The notes beneath the pieces are model-generated. The model saw nothing but the letters and a program-made list of their open reading frames with translations, was not told where the DNA came from and did no database searches. 64,000 nt of DNA from Pyxicephalus adspersus (lineage: Eukaryota; Chordata; Amphibia; Anura; Pyxicephalidae), in the NCBI RefSeq assembly GCF_032062135.1, contig NC_092859.1, forward strand, positions 63,440,241-63,504,240. Direction: 5' to 3'. The position numbers and the translations under genes were made by a program. Positions 34,191 through 46,083 of the stretch are shown here, in pieces. Within the stretch, counting starts at the first letter, position 1; the number at the start of each line of letters is the position of its first letter.

Positions 34191-34689
34191 ATTCTTCAGC
34201 AGTGTTGTAATTTTTTCCACAAGTATTGCATACAAATGTCTGCATGGTTTCCACACCAAACTCCTACTTAACCCCCACGTTGCCTTTGTCACATATTGGT
34301 ATTTGAATATATTATGTACATAGTCCTTTTCTGAATAAATTGTCATGATTTTATTTCTTTTTTTTGTTTGTTTGTTTTTTTTATAGTCTGACATTTGCAC
34401 TCAGGTTGATTTGCCATCACACAACTCCTCTGTTCATTTGTAGTTGTGTTATAGGTTTGTTGTCATTGTGCTGTGCTGCCTGATCTTAGCACTATTGTAT
34501 ACAAGCACACTTCCACTTGCTGTCCAAACTGGTTGTCAATTAGTTGTCTAGCTGAGTTGCATACGCATTCTAACACACCTGATGGTGATGGAAGGAGGTC
34601 CAGGTTGCCAAGCACAACATCAAACCACATTGATTGCCAAGCTTACAAGCAGGGTCTTGTAAGCTTGGCAGTATATCAAACTTCCAAGG

Positions 34690-34857
34690 CCAAATCCACT
34701 TTGTGCCAAACATTTTCTTGCTTTCCCATCCCTTCAGGGTGTTTTTGCAGATTTGAATGGCATTTTAGATCTTGGCCCACTATATATACCACTATATATA
34801 TTGACTTACTCACCTCAGCTTGGTAGTGGAAGCACATAAAGGTGGATTTCTTCTTTT
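34690..34857 (-). repeat. R family copy R3, distal part, cut by LINE B
   Basis: On the minus strand it reads AAGAAATCCACCTTTATGTG, CCACTACCAAGCTGAGGT and AGTTTGGCAC-type sequence, colinear with 26850-26975. It continues across LINE B at 41882-42551, where the duplicated GGATTTCTTCTTTT marks the junction. Confidence 0.75.
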
Positions 34858-35018
34858 TTTTTTTTTTCCAAACTGTTTTTATTAGGTTTTTCAGTTAACA
34901 GAAACAATCATAAGAATAGAAACCAATAAAGGGTCAAAACATCACAAGGGGGAAAAAAACAGAAAAAGTGGAGGGGGAAGGGGGGGGGGGATAAGGTAAT
35001 GAATGCCTAAACGTTTTT

Positions 35019-35057
<39 letters not shown>

Positions 35058-35091
35058 NNNNNNNNNNNNNNNNNNNNNNNNNNNNNNNNNN
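35058..35091. other. Assembly gap (34 N) in LINE B 3' region
   Basis: A T-run, Ns and a G-run adjoin; the homopolymers probably caused the break. Confidence 0.95.
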
Positions 35092-36496
35092 GGGGGGGCA
35101 CTCAAAGTTTTTAGTACATATAATCATATAAACAATGACAAAAAGTTTAAACAGCATACAATCAGTCATGAAAACCAATAGCATATAAGTTATGAGCTAA
35201 TCACATTTGCGGTATCCGTGATATTCGTTATATACCACGTAGAGTGTTGAAACATATTGAGGATCGATGAGCTTTCCGAACTTGTGAATGTATGAATCAT
35301 AAAGTGATACCATTGTCGCCAGAAACAAGTGATACTGTCATCTCCTTGAAGTTGAGCATCTAACATCTCTGTATGGAATAAAACTTTCAGGGAAGCAATG
35401 ACTTGTTCCGATGTGGGAGGGAGAGGTTGAATCCAGTTGCGCATAATCGCTCGCCTGGCTGCCAACAGACAAACATTAGTCCATCGTTGTAAAGAGCGTG
35501 ACATACCGTCCTGGCTCGTGTTGTCCCATGAACCAAATAGGAACAGGGAAGGGGTGTTAGGGGCATGATGTCCAGTAATATTAGAGATCAACATAGAAAT
35601 TTGATGCCAAAAACTTTCAATACGTGGACAAAACCAAAGGCGGTGAGATAACGACGCCTTGACACAGTTACATTTGGGACATTGAAAATGCCATTGTTTG
35701 GGCTGTGGATCAGATGAGGAAGGTCTAAATACCTTATAAGCCCTGTGCAGTAACATAAATTGTGATTCCCTCCAAACCTCATTTATAATACTTTTCCTGA
35801 CTGTTAGGTAACCTTGTATGGCCATATCAACGATCTCCGGGTCAGGGAAATCTTTTTGCCAACTCTTAACATTGGAGACTGAAAGAGGTTTAGTGAAAGT
35901 AGGCAACAAATAGGCATATATAGTAGAAATATTTGGGGGGGACAATGCTAAGAGCTTATCAAAACCATAGGGACGAAAAAATTCAACATAATGAAAAGCC
36001 ATAGATTTGAGATAAGAGATAGCCTGATTATAATACAGTGGATAGAGCGCCCATCGGGGAATATCATATTTGTTTTGTAGATCTGTTAAAGACATTTTAG
36101 ACATGTCTTCCTGTCCAAAGAGATCCCTAAAATAAATCAGACCCCTCTCTTTCCATACTTTGAATGGTGCGTATTCTTGTGCTTGAGGGAACAAGGGATT
36201 ACCACAAATGGGAAGATATGTAGATAAGCGGACCGGAAGTTTAAACTTCTGTCTAAGCACCTTCCATGTGACAACTGTGTCTCTAATTAGTACATTGTGT
36301 CGTAAAGAAGGTGGAAACATAGCAATTCTGCAATGCAATAGGGCACTTAGATCCCAGGGGTGGGTCATTGCACTCTCGAGAAATATATTAGAAGAGCATG
36401 AGGTCCCTTTAAGCCAATCTATAACATGTCTGGTCAAGCAGGCCAAATTATAAAGTCTAATATTGGGAAAGCCCACTCCGCCTTCATTCTTGGGTA

Positions 36497-37631
36497 CCCT
36501 GTTTCCCCGATTATAAGGCACTCTCTTATATTTTTGGAAATGCCAAAATATGCCCTGGGTCTTATTTTCAGGGGATGTCTTATTTTTCCATGAAGAAGAC
36601 TACAGTACACATTTATTGTTGAAAGTCACTCATGATCACTCATGTNNNNNNNNNNNNNNNNNNNNNNNNNNNNNNNNNNNNNNNNNNNNNNNNNNNNNNN
36701 NNNNNNNNNNNNNNNNNNNNNNNNNNNNNNNNNNNNNNNNNNNNNNNNNNNNNNNNNNNNNNNNNNNNNNNNNNNNNNNNNNNNNNNNNNNNNNNNNNNN
36801 NNNNNNNNNNNNNNNNNNNNNNNNNNNNNNNNNNNNNNNNNNNNNNNNNNNNNNNNNNNNNNNNNNNNNNNNNNNNNNNNNNNNNNNNNNNNNNNNNNNN
36901 NNNNNNNNNNNNNNNNNNNNNNNNNNNNNNNNNNNNNNNNNNNNNNNNNNNNNNNNNNNNNNNNNNNNNNNNNNNNNNNNNNNNNNNNNNNNNNNNNNNN
37001 NNNNNNNNNNNNNNNNNNNNNNNNNNNNNNNNNNNNNNNNNNNNNNNNNNNNNNNNNNNNNNNNNNNNNNNNNNNNNNNNNNNNNNNNNNNNNNNNNNNN
37101 NNNNNNNNNNNNNNNNNNNNNNNNNNNNNNNNNNNNNNNNNNNNNNNNNNNNNNNNNNNNNNNNNNNNNNNNNNNNNNNNNNNNNNNNNNNNNNNNNNNN
37201 NNNNNNNNNNNNNNNNNNNNNNNNNNNNNNNNNNNNNNNNNNNNNNNNNNNNNNNNNNNNNNNNNNNNNNNNNNNNNNNNNNNNNNNNNNNNNNNNNNNN
37301 NNNNNNNNNNNNNNNNNNNNNNNNNNNNNNNNNNNNNNNNNNNNNNNNNNNNNNNNNNNNNNNNNNNNNNNNNNNNNNNNNNNNNNNNNNNNNNNNNNNN
37401 NNNNNNNNNNNNNNNNNNNNNNNNNNNNNNNNNNNNNNNNNNNNNNNNNNNNNNNNNNNNNNNNNNNNNNNNNNNNNNNNNNNNNNNNNNNNNNNNNNNN
37501 NNNNNNNNNNNNNNNNNNNNNNNNNNNNNNNNNNNNNNNNNNNNNNNNNNNNNNNNNNNNNNNNNNNTTATTTTTTTAAAAATCGGGGGTGGCTTACTTA
37601 ATGGGGATGTCCTAAAATCGGGGAAACACGG
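36497..37631. mobile_element. Tc1/mariner-like non-autonomous element inserted in LINE B ORF2
   Basis: The ends CCCTGTTTCCCCGAT and the inverse of ATCGGGGAAACACGG differ at one position. TA flanks both sides (36495-36496 and 37632-37633). The visible interior is the familiar GGTCTTATTTTCAGGGGATG type. Removing the element and one TA restores the LINE reading frame across LYLP-KNEGG. Most of the body (36646-37567) is N, so coding capacity is unknown. Confidence 0.88.
36646..37567. other. Assembly gap (922 N) inside the TA element
   Basis: All N. Long apparent frames across it are artefacts. Confidence 1.
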
Positions 37632-40600
37632 TAGATACAACTTAAGAAGCGAAATTCTAGGACGTCTTCCCACCCAAATAAATTTTGTAAAAGCCCTGTT
37701 AAGAGCATTATTATCAGTATGGGTCAATAAAAGAGGCAGAGTTTGCATAGGGTATAACAATTTAGAGAAGGACATAATTTTTACCAGGTGACAGCGACCC
37801 AAAAAAGACAGCGGCAGATTTTCCCACATTTTCAATTCCCTCTGTATTTTAGATATCAAAGGTGGGTAATTTAATGAGTATAACGAGGATGGTATGCGGC
37901 CAATACCCAATCCTAGATAGACTATAAAGTGCGGTGCCACTTTAAATGGAACTTGGTTTCGCCAGCGGTCTACAACCGCCATGGATCTGGCCAGAGACAG
38001 AATCTCACTTTTAGTAAAGTTTATTTTGAGCCCTGAGAAGCTTTCATAAGTATGGAATATTGTTTGAATAATATTGCTATCTCTTCCGGGATCAGAGGTG
38101 AAAACCAAAATGTCATCCGCGAAAAAAGCAGTTCGCAGCTCACAATCATGGACCGGAATACCATGTAGTGTGGGGGTGGCATCTAAATATCTAACTAGTG
38201 GTTCCAGTGCCAGATTGAACAGGAGGGGAGATAAGGGGCATCCCTGCCTGGTCCCTCTATACAATGCGATGGGACCCGATAGGTACCCGGGAGTGAATAC
38301 ATTGGCCCTCGGGGATGCGTACATTGCCTCCTACAATTTCAGGAAAGAACCCTTAAGACCAATATGATCCAAAACCCTAAAAAGCCATGCTATATTCACC
38401 GTGTCAAATGCTTTATGGGCGTCTATTGCAATTATTGCCAAATCAAGGTCGGGTTGTCGTTTAGCAATCTCCAGGGCCACCAGTACTTTTCTAATATTAG
38501 TTACCGCAGATCTGCCCTGAACAAAACCCACTTGCGATGGAGAAATTAAAGAGGGCAATAACCTAGCTAGCCTATCTGCAAGAATTTTAGATAGAATCTT
38601 TGCATCTATATTTATCAATGAGACGGGGCGGTAGGATTCTGGTTCACAGGGATCTTTGTCTTTTTTCAAAAGAAGCTTTATGTATGCTTCCTGACCAGAT
38701 TGAAAATAGTCGCCCCTCTCCCACAGGGTAGAGTACATGGCGTGGAGATCATCAACTACCTCACCAACCAAAAACTTGTAAAATTCAGCAGTAAAACCAT
38801 CTGGACCTGGGGCTTTGCCATTTTTCAAGTGTTTAATAGTCATCATGACTTGTTCTCTTGTAATAGGGGCATTTAAAGCATCCAAATCAGGTTGCTGCAG
38901 TCGGGGTATGTCGAGTGCAGAAAGGAAAGTAGAACCAGCTATATTATCTGTATCTGGAAGCGAATACAACTGTTGAAAATATTGTGCCAAGCATTGATTC
39001 ACCTCCTTAAGTGAGGTGACCATAGTGCCCATAGGGGATTTCAATTTTGGAATATGTGCTGTTTTATATCCCACACGTACTAGGTTCGCCAACATTTTGC
39101 CCGATTTGTTGCCGAATTTATGAAACTCTAAAAATCTATACTTGGATTTCAGTTGTTCATATTGGTAAAGCCGTAAATCAAATTGACGTTTAGAGTCCTG
39201 CCAAGCTTGTCTGGTACTCGGGGAGGGGTTATCTGTTAGTGCTTGTTGCGCTGCTCTAAGTTCCTGTTGAGCTAACAAAAAGTGAGACAGGGTCACCCTT
39301 TTCCTTTTAGCCATAAAAGAAATAATCTTGCCTCGAAGGAAGGCCTTACCAGCTTCCCAAAAAAGCACCGGCTCATTTCTATGAACCGCATTATGTTGTA
39401 CATATTCCAACCACGCTGATGTTAATGTTGCCTGAAATTCAGGGTCTTTACACAAATATGATGGAAAGCGCCAAGGTACATAATCTCCCTTGGGATAATG
39501 ATCTCTTAATTTAAGAGAGATAGGGGAGTGGTCTGATATCGCCATGACATGGATTTCGGGAAATTCAATTCTTTCTAAAGTGGCATCTGTGCAGAACAGA
39601 TAGTCCAATCGGGCTTGGGTTACATGAGCTTGTGACACAAATGTATATTGGCGTTCTAAGGGATGATATTGTCTCCAAACATCATTTAGAGACAAGGCAT
39701 GGGCAAAATCTGCCAATACTGAGTGAGATGGTGGTTTAGTGACAGTTGTATTCGAGCTAGGACTTCTGTCTTCCGATTGCACCATAACTGAATTAAAGTC
39801 CCCTCCCAATATTTTGTAAGGAGTAGGGTCCTGAGCAACCCATTTAGATATTTCCTGAAAAAAGGAGGCTGATGGTGAATTGGGAGCATATATATTGTTA
39901 ATAGAGAGATCATAATCAGATAGCTGGATAAGTACTTTCATAATGCGTCCTGCTGAATCACATTGAACTGTCTTGACCTTACCCTGGAAAGATCTATGAA
40001 TCAGAATCATGGCTCCAGCTTTCCTGTCAACAGAGGGAGTGCCATATACCTCCCCGACCCAAAGTTTTTTCATTCTATGGAAATCATTAGCTCCCAAGTG
40101 TGTCTCCTGTAACAAAACCACGTCCGCCTTGAGTCTTTTCAAATGACGTAATACGGACATGCGCTTGTTAGGGGAACATAGGCCCTTAATATTCCATGAA
40201 ACTATCTGCATATAATTCGAAGACAAGGCTTATACATATCATGAATATAACGAATATAATAGGGCTGCAGCATAATAGGTACACGTGGTAGGTACGGGCA
40301 CAATGGCAAATTATACCCGCATAATATGATGACAAAAAGAGCAATCAATGGGTTAAGCCCATTATAAAAGGCAAAAGCATAGCTAATACAATTGTGGTCG
40401 CTGTTTAAACGAACAAAAAGAGTGTGCCCCTTAACAATAGAAAAAACATGGGGAAGGAGCAGTGGGAGAGCATAAGGGAGGAGACAAACAGTACATAGAA
40501 ATGACTTTCCTTTTTTCCTCGCAGAGCAATAGTGAACATACCAAGTCAGTAACATTGGCAAAAACATCATCATAGCAAGAAATGCGGGCTCACACCTCAC

Positions 40601-40677
40601 AAAATGGGATATATATGTGTTCCGTTTCAATAGAAACAAAAGAGATTAAGGCACTTTGTAGCTAAGGTTGAATCACA

Positions 40678-41730
40678 TTATCTCGCCTTTAGCTGCATCT
40701 CAGAACGATGTACATCACGGATCTTCTTGGCGGGTACATGAACCGAATGCCTGGGTGGCTTTGGAGAACGTATCGGAATCAGGGAACGATCAGTTGAGCA
40801 CGGTGGGGAGGTGCCAGAGTCTTCTGATGGTGTAGAAGATAGGTCAGACAATAAAGTGTGCACCAGACTTTCCGCCTCATCAGCAGAAGTGAGCGAGTAT
40901 TTTCGCCCCTGGTGGTCAGAGAAGTGAAGGATGGCAGGATAGGCCAAAGTAAAACGCAGATTATGATGATACAGCGTAGAACACACTCGCTGGAAACTGC
41001 GCCTTTTGCGTGAAACTTCTGCTGAGTAATCCGCAAACAATAATAAAGAAGCTCCCTCATACTGCAGTTTGTGTTGGTTCCTAAAGGCATGAAGTATGCG
41101 GTTCCTGTCAGTATAGTAAGTGTAGGCTACCAGTACCGGTCTAGGATTAGATTTCTCCGTGCGAGTTGGACCCAGTCTGTGGGCACGTTCAACCCTGCAA
41201 GGTACTTGAAGGCCCAATAATTGAGGCAGTATCGTAGCACAGATGTCATACAATTGAGAAGGTTTGATACTTTCTGGAAGACCTACAACACGCAGATTAT
41301 TACGCCTAGATCTATTTTCTAGGTCTTCTATTTTATCTTGCAAGGCTTGTGCTTTGGTTTCCAGCATAGAGATAGTAACTCTGGCAGATGTAACATCATT
41401 TTCAACCAGTGTGATCCGCTGCTCAGCAGTATCTAATCTGTGAGACTGTTCCTTTAAATCCTTCCGCAAGGATTGTATACCTTTTTGTACTGCAGCATCA
41501 ATAGCTTCCTGTAAGGTAGGTTTCAACAAAGCAGCCAATGCATCAGCAGTTTGTACAGGTTGGGGAACATCAGTAGGATCAGTGGACTGTACCTGAGAGA
41601 CATCTGTGCTGGGAGCGTGGGATGTGAAGGCTGCGGCGGCCATCTTGGAAGGGGTAGCTCGGATCTTGTCTTTCTTCCCCATGCTTTCCTGGCTGTTAGT
41701 AATGGAGGAGGATGTCAAGAATCGGTCCAT
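40678..41730 (-). CDS. LINE B ORF1 protein, intact, 350 residues
   Basis: This is the RNA-binding chaperone of the LINE ribonucleoprotein. An uninterrupted frame starts at the ATG at 41730. Residues 1-65 are low-complexity Ser/Thr/Pro. Residues about 75-142 form a coiled coil (QSLRKDLKEQSHRLDTAEQR and following heptads). DLENRSRRNNLRVVGLPE (137-154) opens the RRM-like domain, which includes VERAHRLGP. The C-terminal domain begins near ADYSAEVSRKRRSFQRV (233-249), followed by a Ser/Pro and basic tail. The length is normal for Tx1/L1-clade ORF1. ORF2 starts 452 bases downstream. An alternative in-frame Met at residue 17 is possible. The upstream 137 bases would be the promoter-bearing 5' region. 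Confidence 0.93.
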   Translation of the reverse strand: MDRFLTSSSITNSQESMGKKDKIRATPSKMAAAAFTSHAPSTDVSQVQSTDPTDVPQPVQTADALAALLKPTLQEAIDAAVQKGIQSLRKDLKEQSHRLDTAEQRITLVENDVTSARVTISMLETKAQALQDKIEDLENRSRRNNLRVVGLPESIKPSQLYDICATILPQLLGLQVPCRVERAHRLGPTRTEKSNPRPVLVAYTYYTDRNRILHAFRNQHKLQYEGASLLLFADYSAEVSRKRRSFQRVCSTLYHHNLRFTLAYPAILHFSDHQGRKYSLTSADEAESLVHTLLSDLSSTPSEDSGTSPPCSTDRSLIPIRSPKPPRHSVHVPAKKIRDVHRSEMQLKAR

Positions 41731-41881
41731 TCACTCGCTGGCAGATAAAATCTGAGATGCGGGCGGGAGAGCGGTGTCAGTGCCGGCTTAGTACTGTGGA
41801 ATCCCGGAGGGGAGCAGGAGCCGCACTTACATGCTGCCTGCCTGCGGGGCGCCGGATCCGGAAGTCCGGATTTCTTCTTTT

Positions 41882-42551
41882 AACCAGAAGCAATATTCTC
41901 CATGAATGTTGCTTGCAGCCAAGCCCATGATATCAGAAATCATAGGAAGAAATCCAATCTTTTCAATGTGAAGCAATATGGTACAAAAAGCCCTCTTTGC
42001 CTATTTCTTCTTATAATTTCTCTTTTCTATGTATATGTACACACATCTAAATGCATACATACATGTTTTCCTGTATGTGCACTCATGTCTATACATACAT
42101 GAGTGCATATGAAGCAAAACAAGCAATATACACAAAAAAATACAAACTTACCTGAATGAGGACTGTGCAAAAGTGCGGTGCATTTTTCAACTGATAAAAA
42201 AGTTCAGGCGCACATAGCGGGTCCGCCGTGGCGCACATAGCGGGTCTGCTGTGGCACACAACTATGAGCTACACGCTCCTGAATTTTGGCACACAACTAT
42301 GCGCATTAAAGAACTGAGTTTTAACAAGACGATTGTTCTGTTTTTAGCCTTACAAATAATTCAGAGCAAGGAACAACTTAAAAACAATCACAATTGTCCT
42401 TTTAAACTGTGGAAAGGAGATCACATAACAACAAACCCCCAAAAAACAAACAACAACATTTTACAAACAACTTTATTCAAAAGAAACATTTGCTAAAAGG
42501 TCACAATAAAATATAAAAACACATAAAAAAAAAAAAGAACTATAGTAATTT
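41882..42551 (-). repeat. R family copy R3, proximal part
   Basis: This inverted copy matches 26260-26850: AACATTTGCTAAAAGGTCAC, AACAATTGT-type, TAGCGGGTCCGC and GATATCAGAAATCATAGG strings in reverse order. It contains a small internal duplication of GGCGCACATAGCGGGTC-type sequence near 42205-42250. It is cut at 41881 by LINE B and ends at an assembly gap. Confidence 0.8.
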
Positions 42552-42861
42552 NNNNNNNNNNNNNNNNNNNNNNNNNNNNNNNNNNNNNNNNNNNNNNNNN
42601 NNNNNNNNNNNNNNNNNNNNNNNNNNNNNNNNNNNNNNNNNNNNNNNNNNNNNNNNNNNNNNNNNNNNNNNNNNNNNNNNNNNNNNNNNNNNNNNNNNNN
42701 NNNNNNNNNNNNNNNNNNNNNNNNNNNNNNNNNNNNNNNNNNNNNNNNNNNNNNNNNNNNNNNNNNNNNNNNNNNNNNNNNNNNNNNNNNNNNNNNNNNN
42801 NNNNNNNNNNNNNNNNNNNNNNNNNNNNNNNNNNNNNNNNNNNNNNNNNNNNNNNNNNNNN
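42552..42861. other. Assembly gap (310 N) followed by (TA)n tract
   Basis: Ns end at 42861, followed by ATT and TA repeats to about 42980. Confidence 0.95.
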
Positions 42862-43269
42862 TTTTATTATTATTATTATTCTTATAATACCTAATTACAA
42901 TTATATTTATATATATAATATATATAATTTTGATATATATAATTATATATGTATATATATATATATATATATACACACATAAACATATATATCTATAGAA
43001 GCAAACAAGAACGTGTGTGTGCTTGTGACTTTTGTGGGAAAATCTAGTCCGATGGCAAAGCTGAGGTTTCGCCAGCAGGAAAGTCGCAAGATTTACCCCC
43101 AGGCGGCTCCTCCGATCAGGCATCGTAAGCGTTTAGATAGGCGCCTATATAGAAGAGCTGAACTCAGTTAACTCTTGCCCAACAGGAAAGAAATAAGTCA
43201 TTTTAAAATATGCTTTTTTCTTAGCACATATAGATGTTTTAAACATTTGAACAGCACAAACATTTTTTT

Positions 43270-43525
43270 AGGGCTAAGGGTAATATGTGTGCCTTTAGAA
43301 AGAATGCTTTTTTAGATGAACAGTGACTTTTAATGCAAGCTCACCAGTGTAAAACTGCTGGGGATGTGCTGCTCCAGCAGCAAGATCATTTCTGTTACTA
43401 ACTTCGGCGCGAATACGCCAGCGCCTGAAATTTAGTTGGTGAATTGAGCGAAGGCTTCTGATTTTGGATCGCGAATACGAATGCGCGACCGAGCCTCCGA
43501 TTTTGCTTGGTGATTCAGGGCCTCT
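43270..43525 (-). mobile_element. MITE copy, GGCCCTGATTCA family, inverted
   Basis: On the minus strand it starts GGCCCTGAATCACC-like at 43525 and runs through TCGCGATCCAAAATCAG to TTAGCCCTAAAAAA at 43270, colinear with 25208-25430. The TCCGATTTTGCTTGGTGATT end is shared with the short MITE at 12899-13092. Confidence 0.7.
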
Positions 43526-45746
43526 AAGTCTGCACCAGGGAATGTTTTCATGAATGTCAGATTCACTGCTTTATAAACCCCAATCAGTGACCATATATGT
43601 GAATATATGTTTTATATATGTTTATATATGTTTTATATGTCCTATGTTTATGCATTCAGGTAAATAAAATTATGTCAGCAGGGTAAAATTGAGAAAATGA
43701 TAATAAAAAAAACTTTTTGCACCCTTGGAAAGCATTTTTTAATAGACACACATAGTTGCTTTCACTACAAATCATGCAAAGAACCTATTACATATTAATG
43801 TAGTACAGGCACGGGTTAATCCAGTCTAGCAAATGGTGGTTAAGGGAAATTTATGGAATGTGTCTAGAAGATAAAAAGTGACTATTAAAATCATAGTTCC
43901 AACAGGTCTTTCCCCTTTCCTTTTCCATTATGTTTACAGAAGCACTGCCATATGTAAGCTGTTTGACTTTCAAACAGTTAACTGGTGCATAATCAGTGAT
44001 CCAAAACTACTGTCTTTCCACCAAGGTCCAGTTATTCACCCACTGGGAGCCAATAGCTTGTCTCCAGAAGTAGTGTAAACCACAGCCCACATGCCAAGGA
44101 CTCCACTAATCTTCCTGTGACAGTCACATGTCAGTGCCCCCTGCATACAGTCAGGGTAATGGTTAGAGGGAGAGAAAAGGGTTACTGACTATGTAATATC
44201 AGTGTCATTATATTGTCCTGGAAGCACATTTTAGGAAAAAAAGGAGTGCATAAGAAACAACTAATGGAAACATATAAAATATGATTGTGTGCTATGTGTA
44301 CTTGATGGGAGAATCAAAATTCACTTATGTGTATACATATTTTTTTTTATGCGTACACTACACTTACACATATTCATTTAAAAAAATGGCAATGAGTAAA
44401 TAGTTTTTTATGTGTCTTAATGGCATTAATTTTAAAACATTACCAAGAATATTGCCTTTATTTTCCCTCAACTGGCTTGGACACAGAGTTAAGCATAAAT
44501 GTATATGATCCAGCAGACAAAGTCTGGATAAGCCATGGTGCCTGTGTGTCACACAGTGAAATATGTGTAGTCATTCCACAGCTTAGGTTCAGCTGCAATC
44601 TGTCATGTGATTCATTTATAGGGAGCTCCCATACTTAGCCATATCTGTTATCATGCATTCAGTAGTCTGGGGAAAATTAAAAAAAACATTTCCTACTTTT
44701 ACTCCCTACAGCCTTAGACATTAGTCAAGGGGATCTAACACATTCCACATAATTCCTGTCCCTTCCAAAGGAATGACACACTCCTGTCAAATTGTTTTAT
44801 GATGGAAGCATCCTGTTTTGATTTTTTTTTCTCCTCTACACTCTTAGAATCATACAGTAGAGGAAATGAATTGCACAGTGTCAATCAGTTATTATTACTC
44901 TTTCTTCCTGCACCCTTGGACAAAGGACACTTTACCAATACCTTTGAATTGGTTGCAGCATTCAGGGTGGCCTGCCTACCCATCTGCCCTCTAGCACATA
45001 GCAGTGGTAAACCTAAAATCAAACTGTGCTATGGAGCTTGATGAGGCCTTTAAACCACAGGGTCAAATAAGCAAATTCCCAATTCCTGTCCTTTTCCTGT
45101 AGGTGGAGGCTGACGATTGCTTGGAATCACATTTAATGATAATCTGGATGACATATGTAGTGTTTTCATTCATTTCTATTGAAACTTTTGTTTGGCTGTA
45201 GATATGCATATGGTGTAGATTCACCATCATTCAACAGCTAGGATACTGTCTGCATAGAGTGTATGTTCCCACTGTGTTTGTGTAGGTTTCCACAACCTAA
45301 AAACATATTTAACATATTGGTAAGTTAATTGGTTTTCCATGAAACTGAAACAATAATAATACAATCATGTGAAAAATTAAGTAAACCTTTTGGAAATTGT
45401 TGACTTTTTCAACATACCTAAACAGGAAAACATTATATCTTAATCCAAATAGTATCAATAGTTAAAGGTAAATAAACTTAAACATTCAAAAAAATGCAAG
45501 CAGGCTGGTTCCCTATTACAAGCAAAATATTTTTTGGAATACAATAAACCTATCTGCATGATTATTTTTTTTTATGTAAACTCATATCTATTTATTGTTG
45601 CCATTACCAACATCTTTTCTTGGTCCTCTTCTGGATTCAGGATCTTCGGCCATCTAGATGGTCCAGGCCTTAATGACATAACTTCTGCACATACTTCTGC
45701 ATGACATAACTTCTGGAGTTCGTTGATTCCTGGCAGCCTGCTATGC
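43526..45746. other. Unassigned interval
   Basis: 43545-43580 repeats the end of the small MITE at 14128-14258 (CAGATTCACTGCTTTATAAA). 45362-45420 (CATGTGAAAAATTAAGTAAACC) resembles ends of amphibian Tc1-like repeats, weakly. No gene supported. Confidence 0.4.
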
Positions 45747-45749
45747 TAA

Positions 45750-46080
45750 AGCTGCGTACACACGTGCAATTTTTGTCGCTGGAAAGGATCTTTCACGATC
45801 CTTTCCAACAACAAAGGACTACACGATGCATGAACGGTGCTGTACATACAGCACCGTTCTGCTCTATGGAGAAGGGAGGGGGAGAACGACGGAGCGGCAC
45901 CCAGCTGCGCGCTCTCCCCTTTCCCTTACATTAGGATCGCTCGTCGTTCATCGTTCGTGGATCTGCCAGGACGTATCCACGGACGATGAACGACGCCGAC
46001 TGTACACACGCCAGATTCTCACCCGATATCTGGCCGATGCCGATTATCGGGCGAGAAAAATCTGACGTGTGTACGCAGCT
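45750..46080. mobile_element. Harbinger-type MITE with TAA target duplication
   Basis: The ends AGCTGCGTACACACGT and the inverse of ACGTGTGTACGCAGCT are a perfect 16-base pair. TAA flanks both sides (45747-45749 and 46081-46083), the TWA trinucleotide duplication expected of PIF/Harbinger. The interior contains several nested palindromes (GGAAAGGATC...GATCCTTTCC, CGGTGCTGTACATACAGCACCG and CGTCGTTCATCGTTCGT with its inverse). A 63-79 codon open frame inside has no domain. Confidence 0.92.
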
Positions 46081-46083
46081 TAA

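Larger units (their letters stand above)
35190..40226 (-). pseudogene. LINE B ORF2 (endonuclease and reverse transcriptase), one stop plus TA-element insertion
   Basis: The start ATG at 40226 opens MSSNYMQIVSWNIKGL. Endonuclease residues are visible: Asn12, Glu41 (LLQETHL), Tyr113 (NNIYAPN), Asp143 and Asn145 (GGDFN), Asp208, and Asp232/His233 (SDHSP). RT blocks: GKAPGPDGFTAEFYK near 38800, IAIDAHKAFDTVN near 38410 and catalytic FADD at 38123-38112. A single TAG at 38333-38331 (FLKL*EAMY) breaks the frame, which continues unchanged beyond it. A TA-flanked transposon (36497-37631) then splits LYLP from KNEGG; the C-terminal 440 residues, with the Cys-rich CPKCNCVKASLSHRLWFCP, end at 35190. No other disruption is seen, so this is a recent copy. 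Confidence 0.93.
34858..41867 (-). mobile_element. Tx1/L1-clade LINE, full length, nearly intact (LINE B)
   Basis: A ~7.0 kb minus-strand LINE (about 5.9 kb without the inserted TA element) with a short 5' region (41731-41867), intact ORF1, ORF2 with one stop codon, and a 3' region ending in poly(A) (T-run at 34851-34868) with AATAAA on the minus strand (34883-34878). An exact 14 bp target duplication, GGATTTCTTCTTTT, lies at 34844-34857 and 41868-41881. It interrupts an R repeat. It is clearly younger than LINE A and LINE C, judged by its few disruptions. Confidence 0.94.

Noticed and set aside
36550..37791. Frames of 315-413 codons on the plus strand
   Set aside because: They run through 922 Ns inside the TA element and over the antisense of LINE B ORF2.
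34858..41867. Retroviral or LTR element
   Set aside because: No LTRs, protease or integrase; the APE-type endonuclease, poly(A) end and target duplication identify a LINE.
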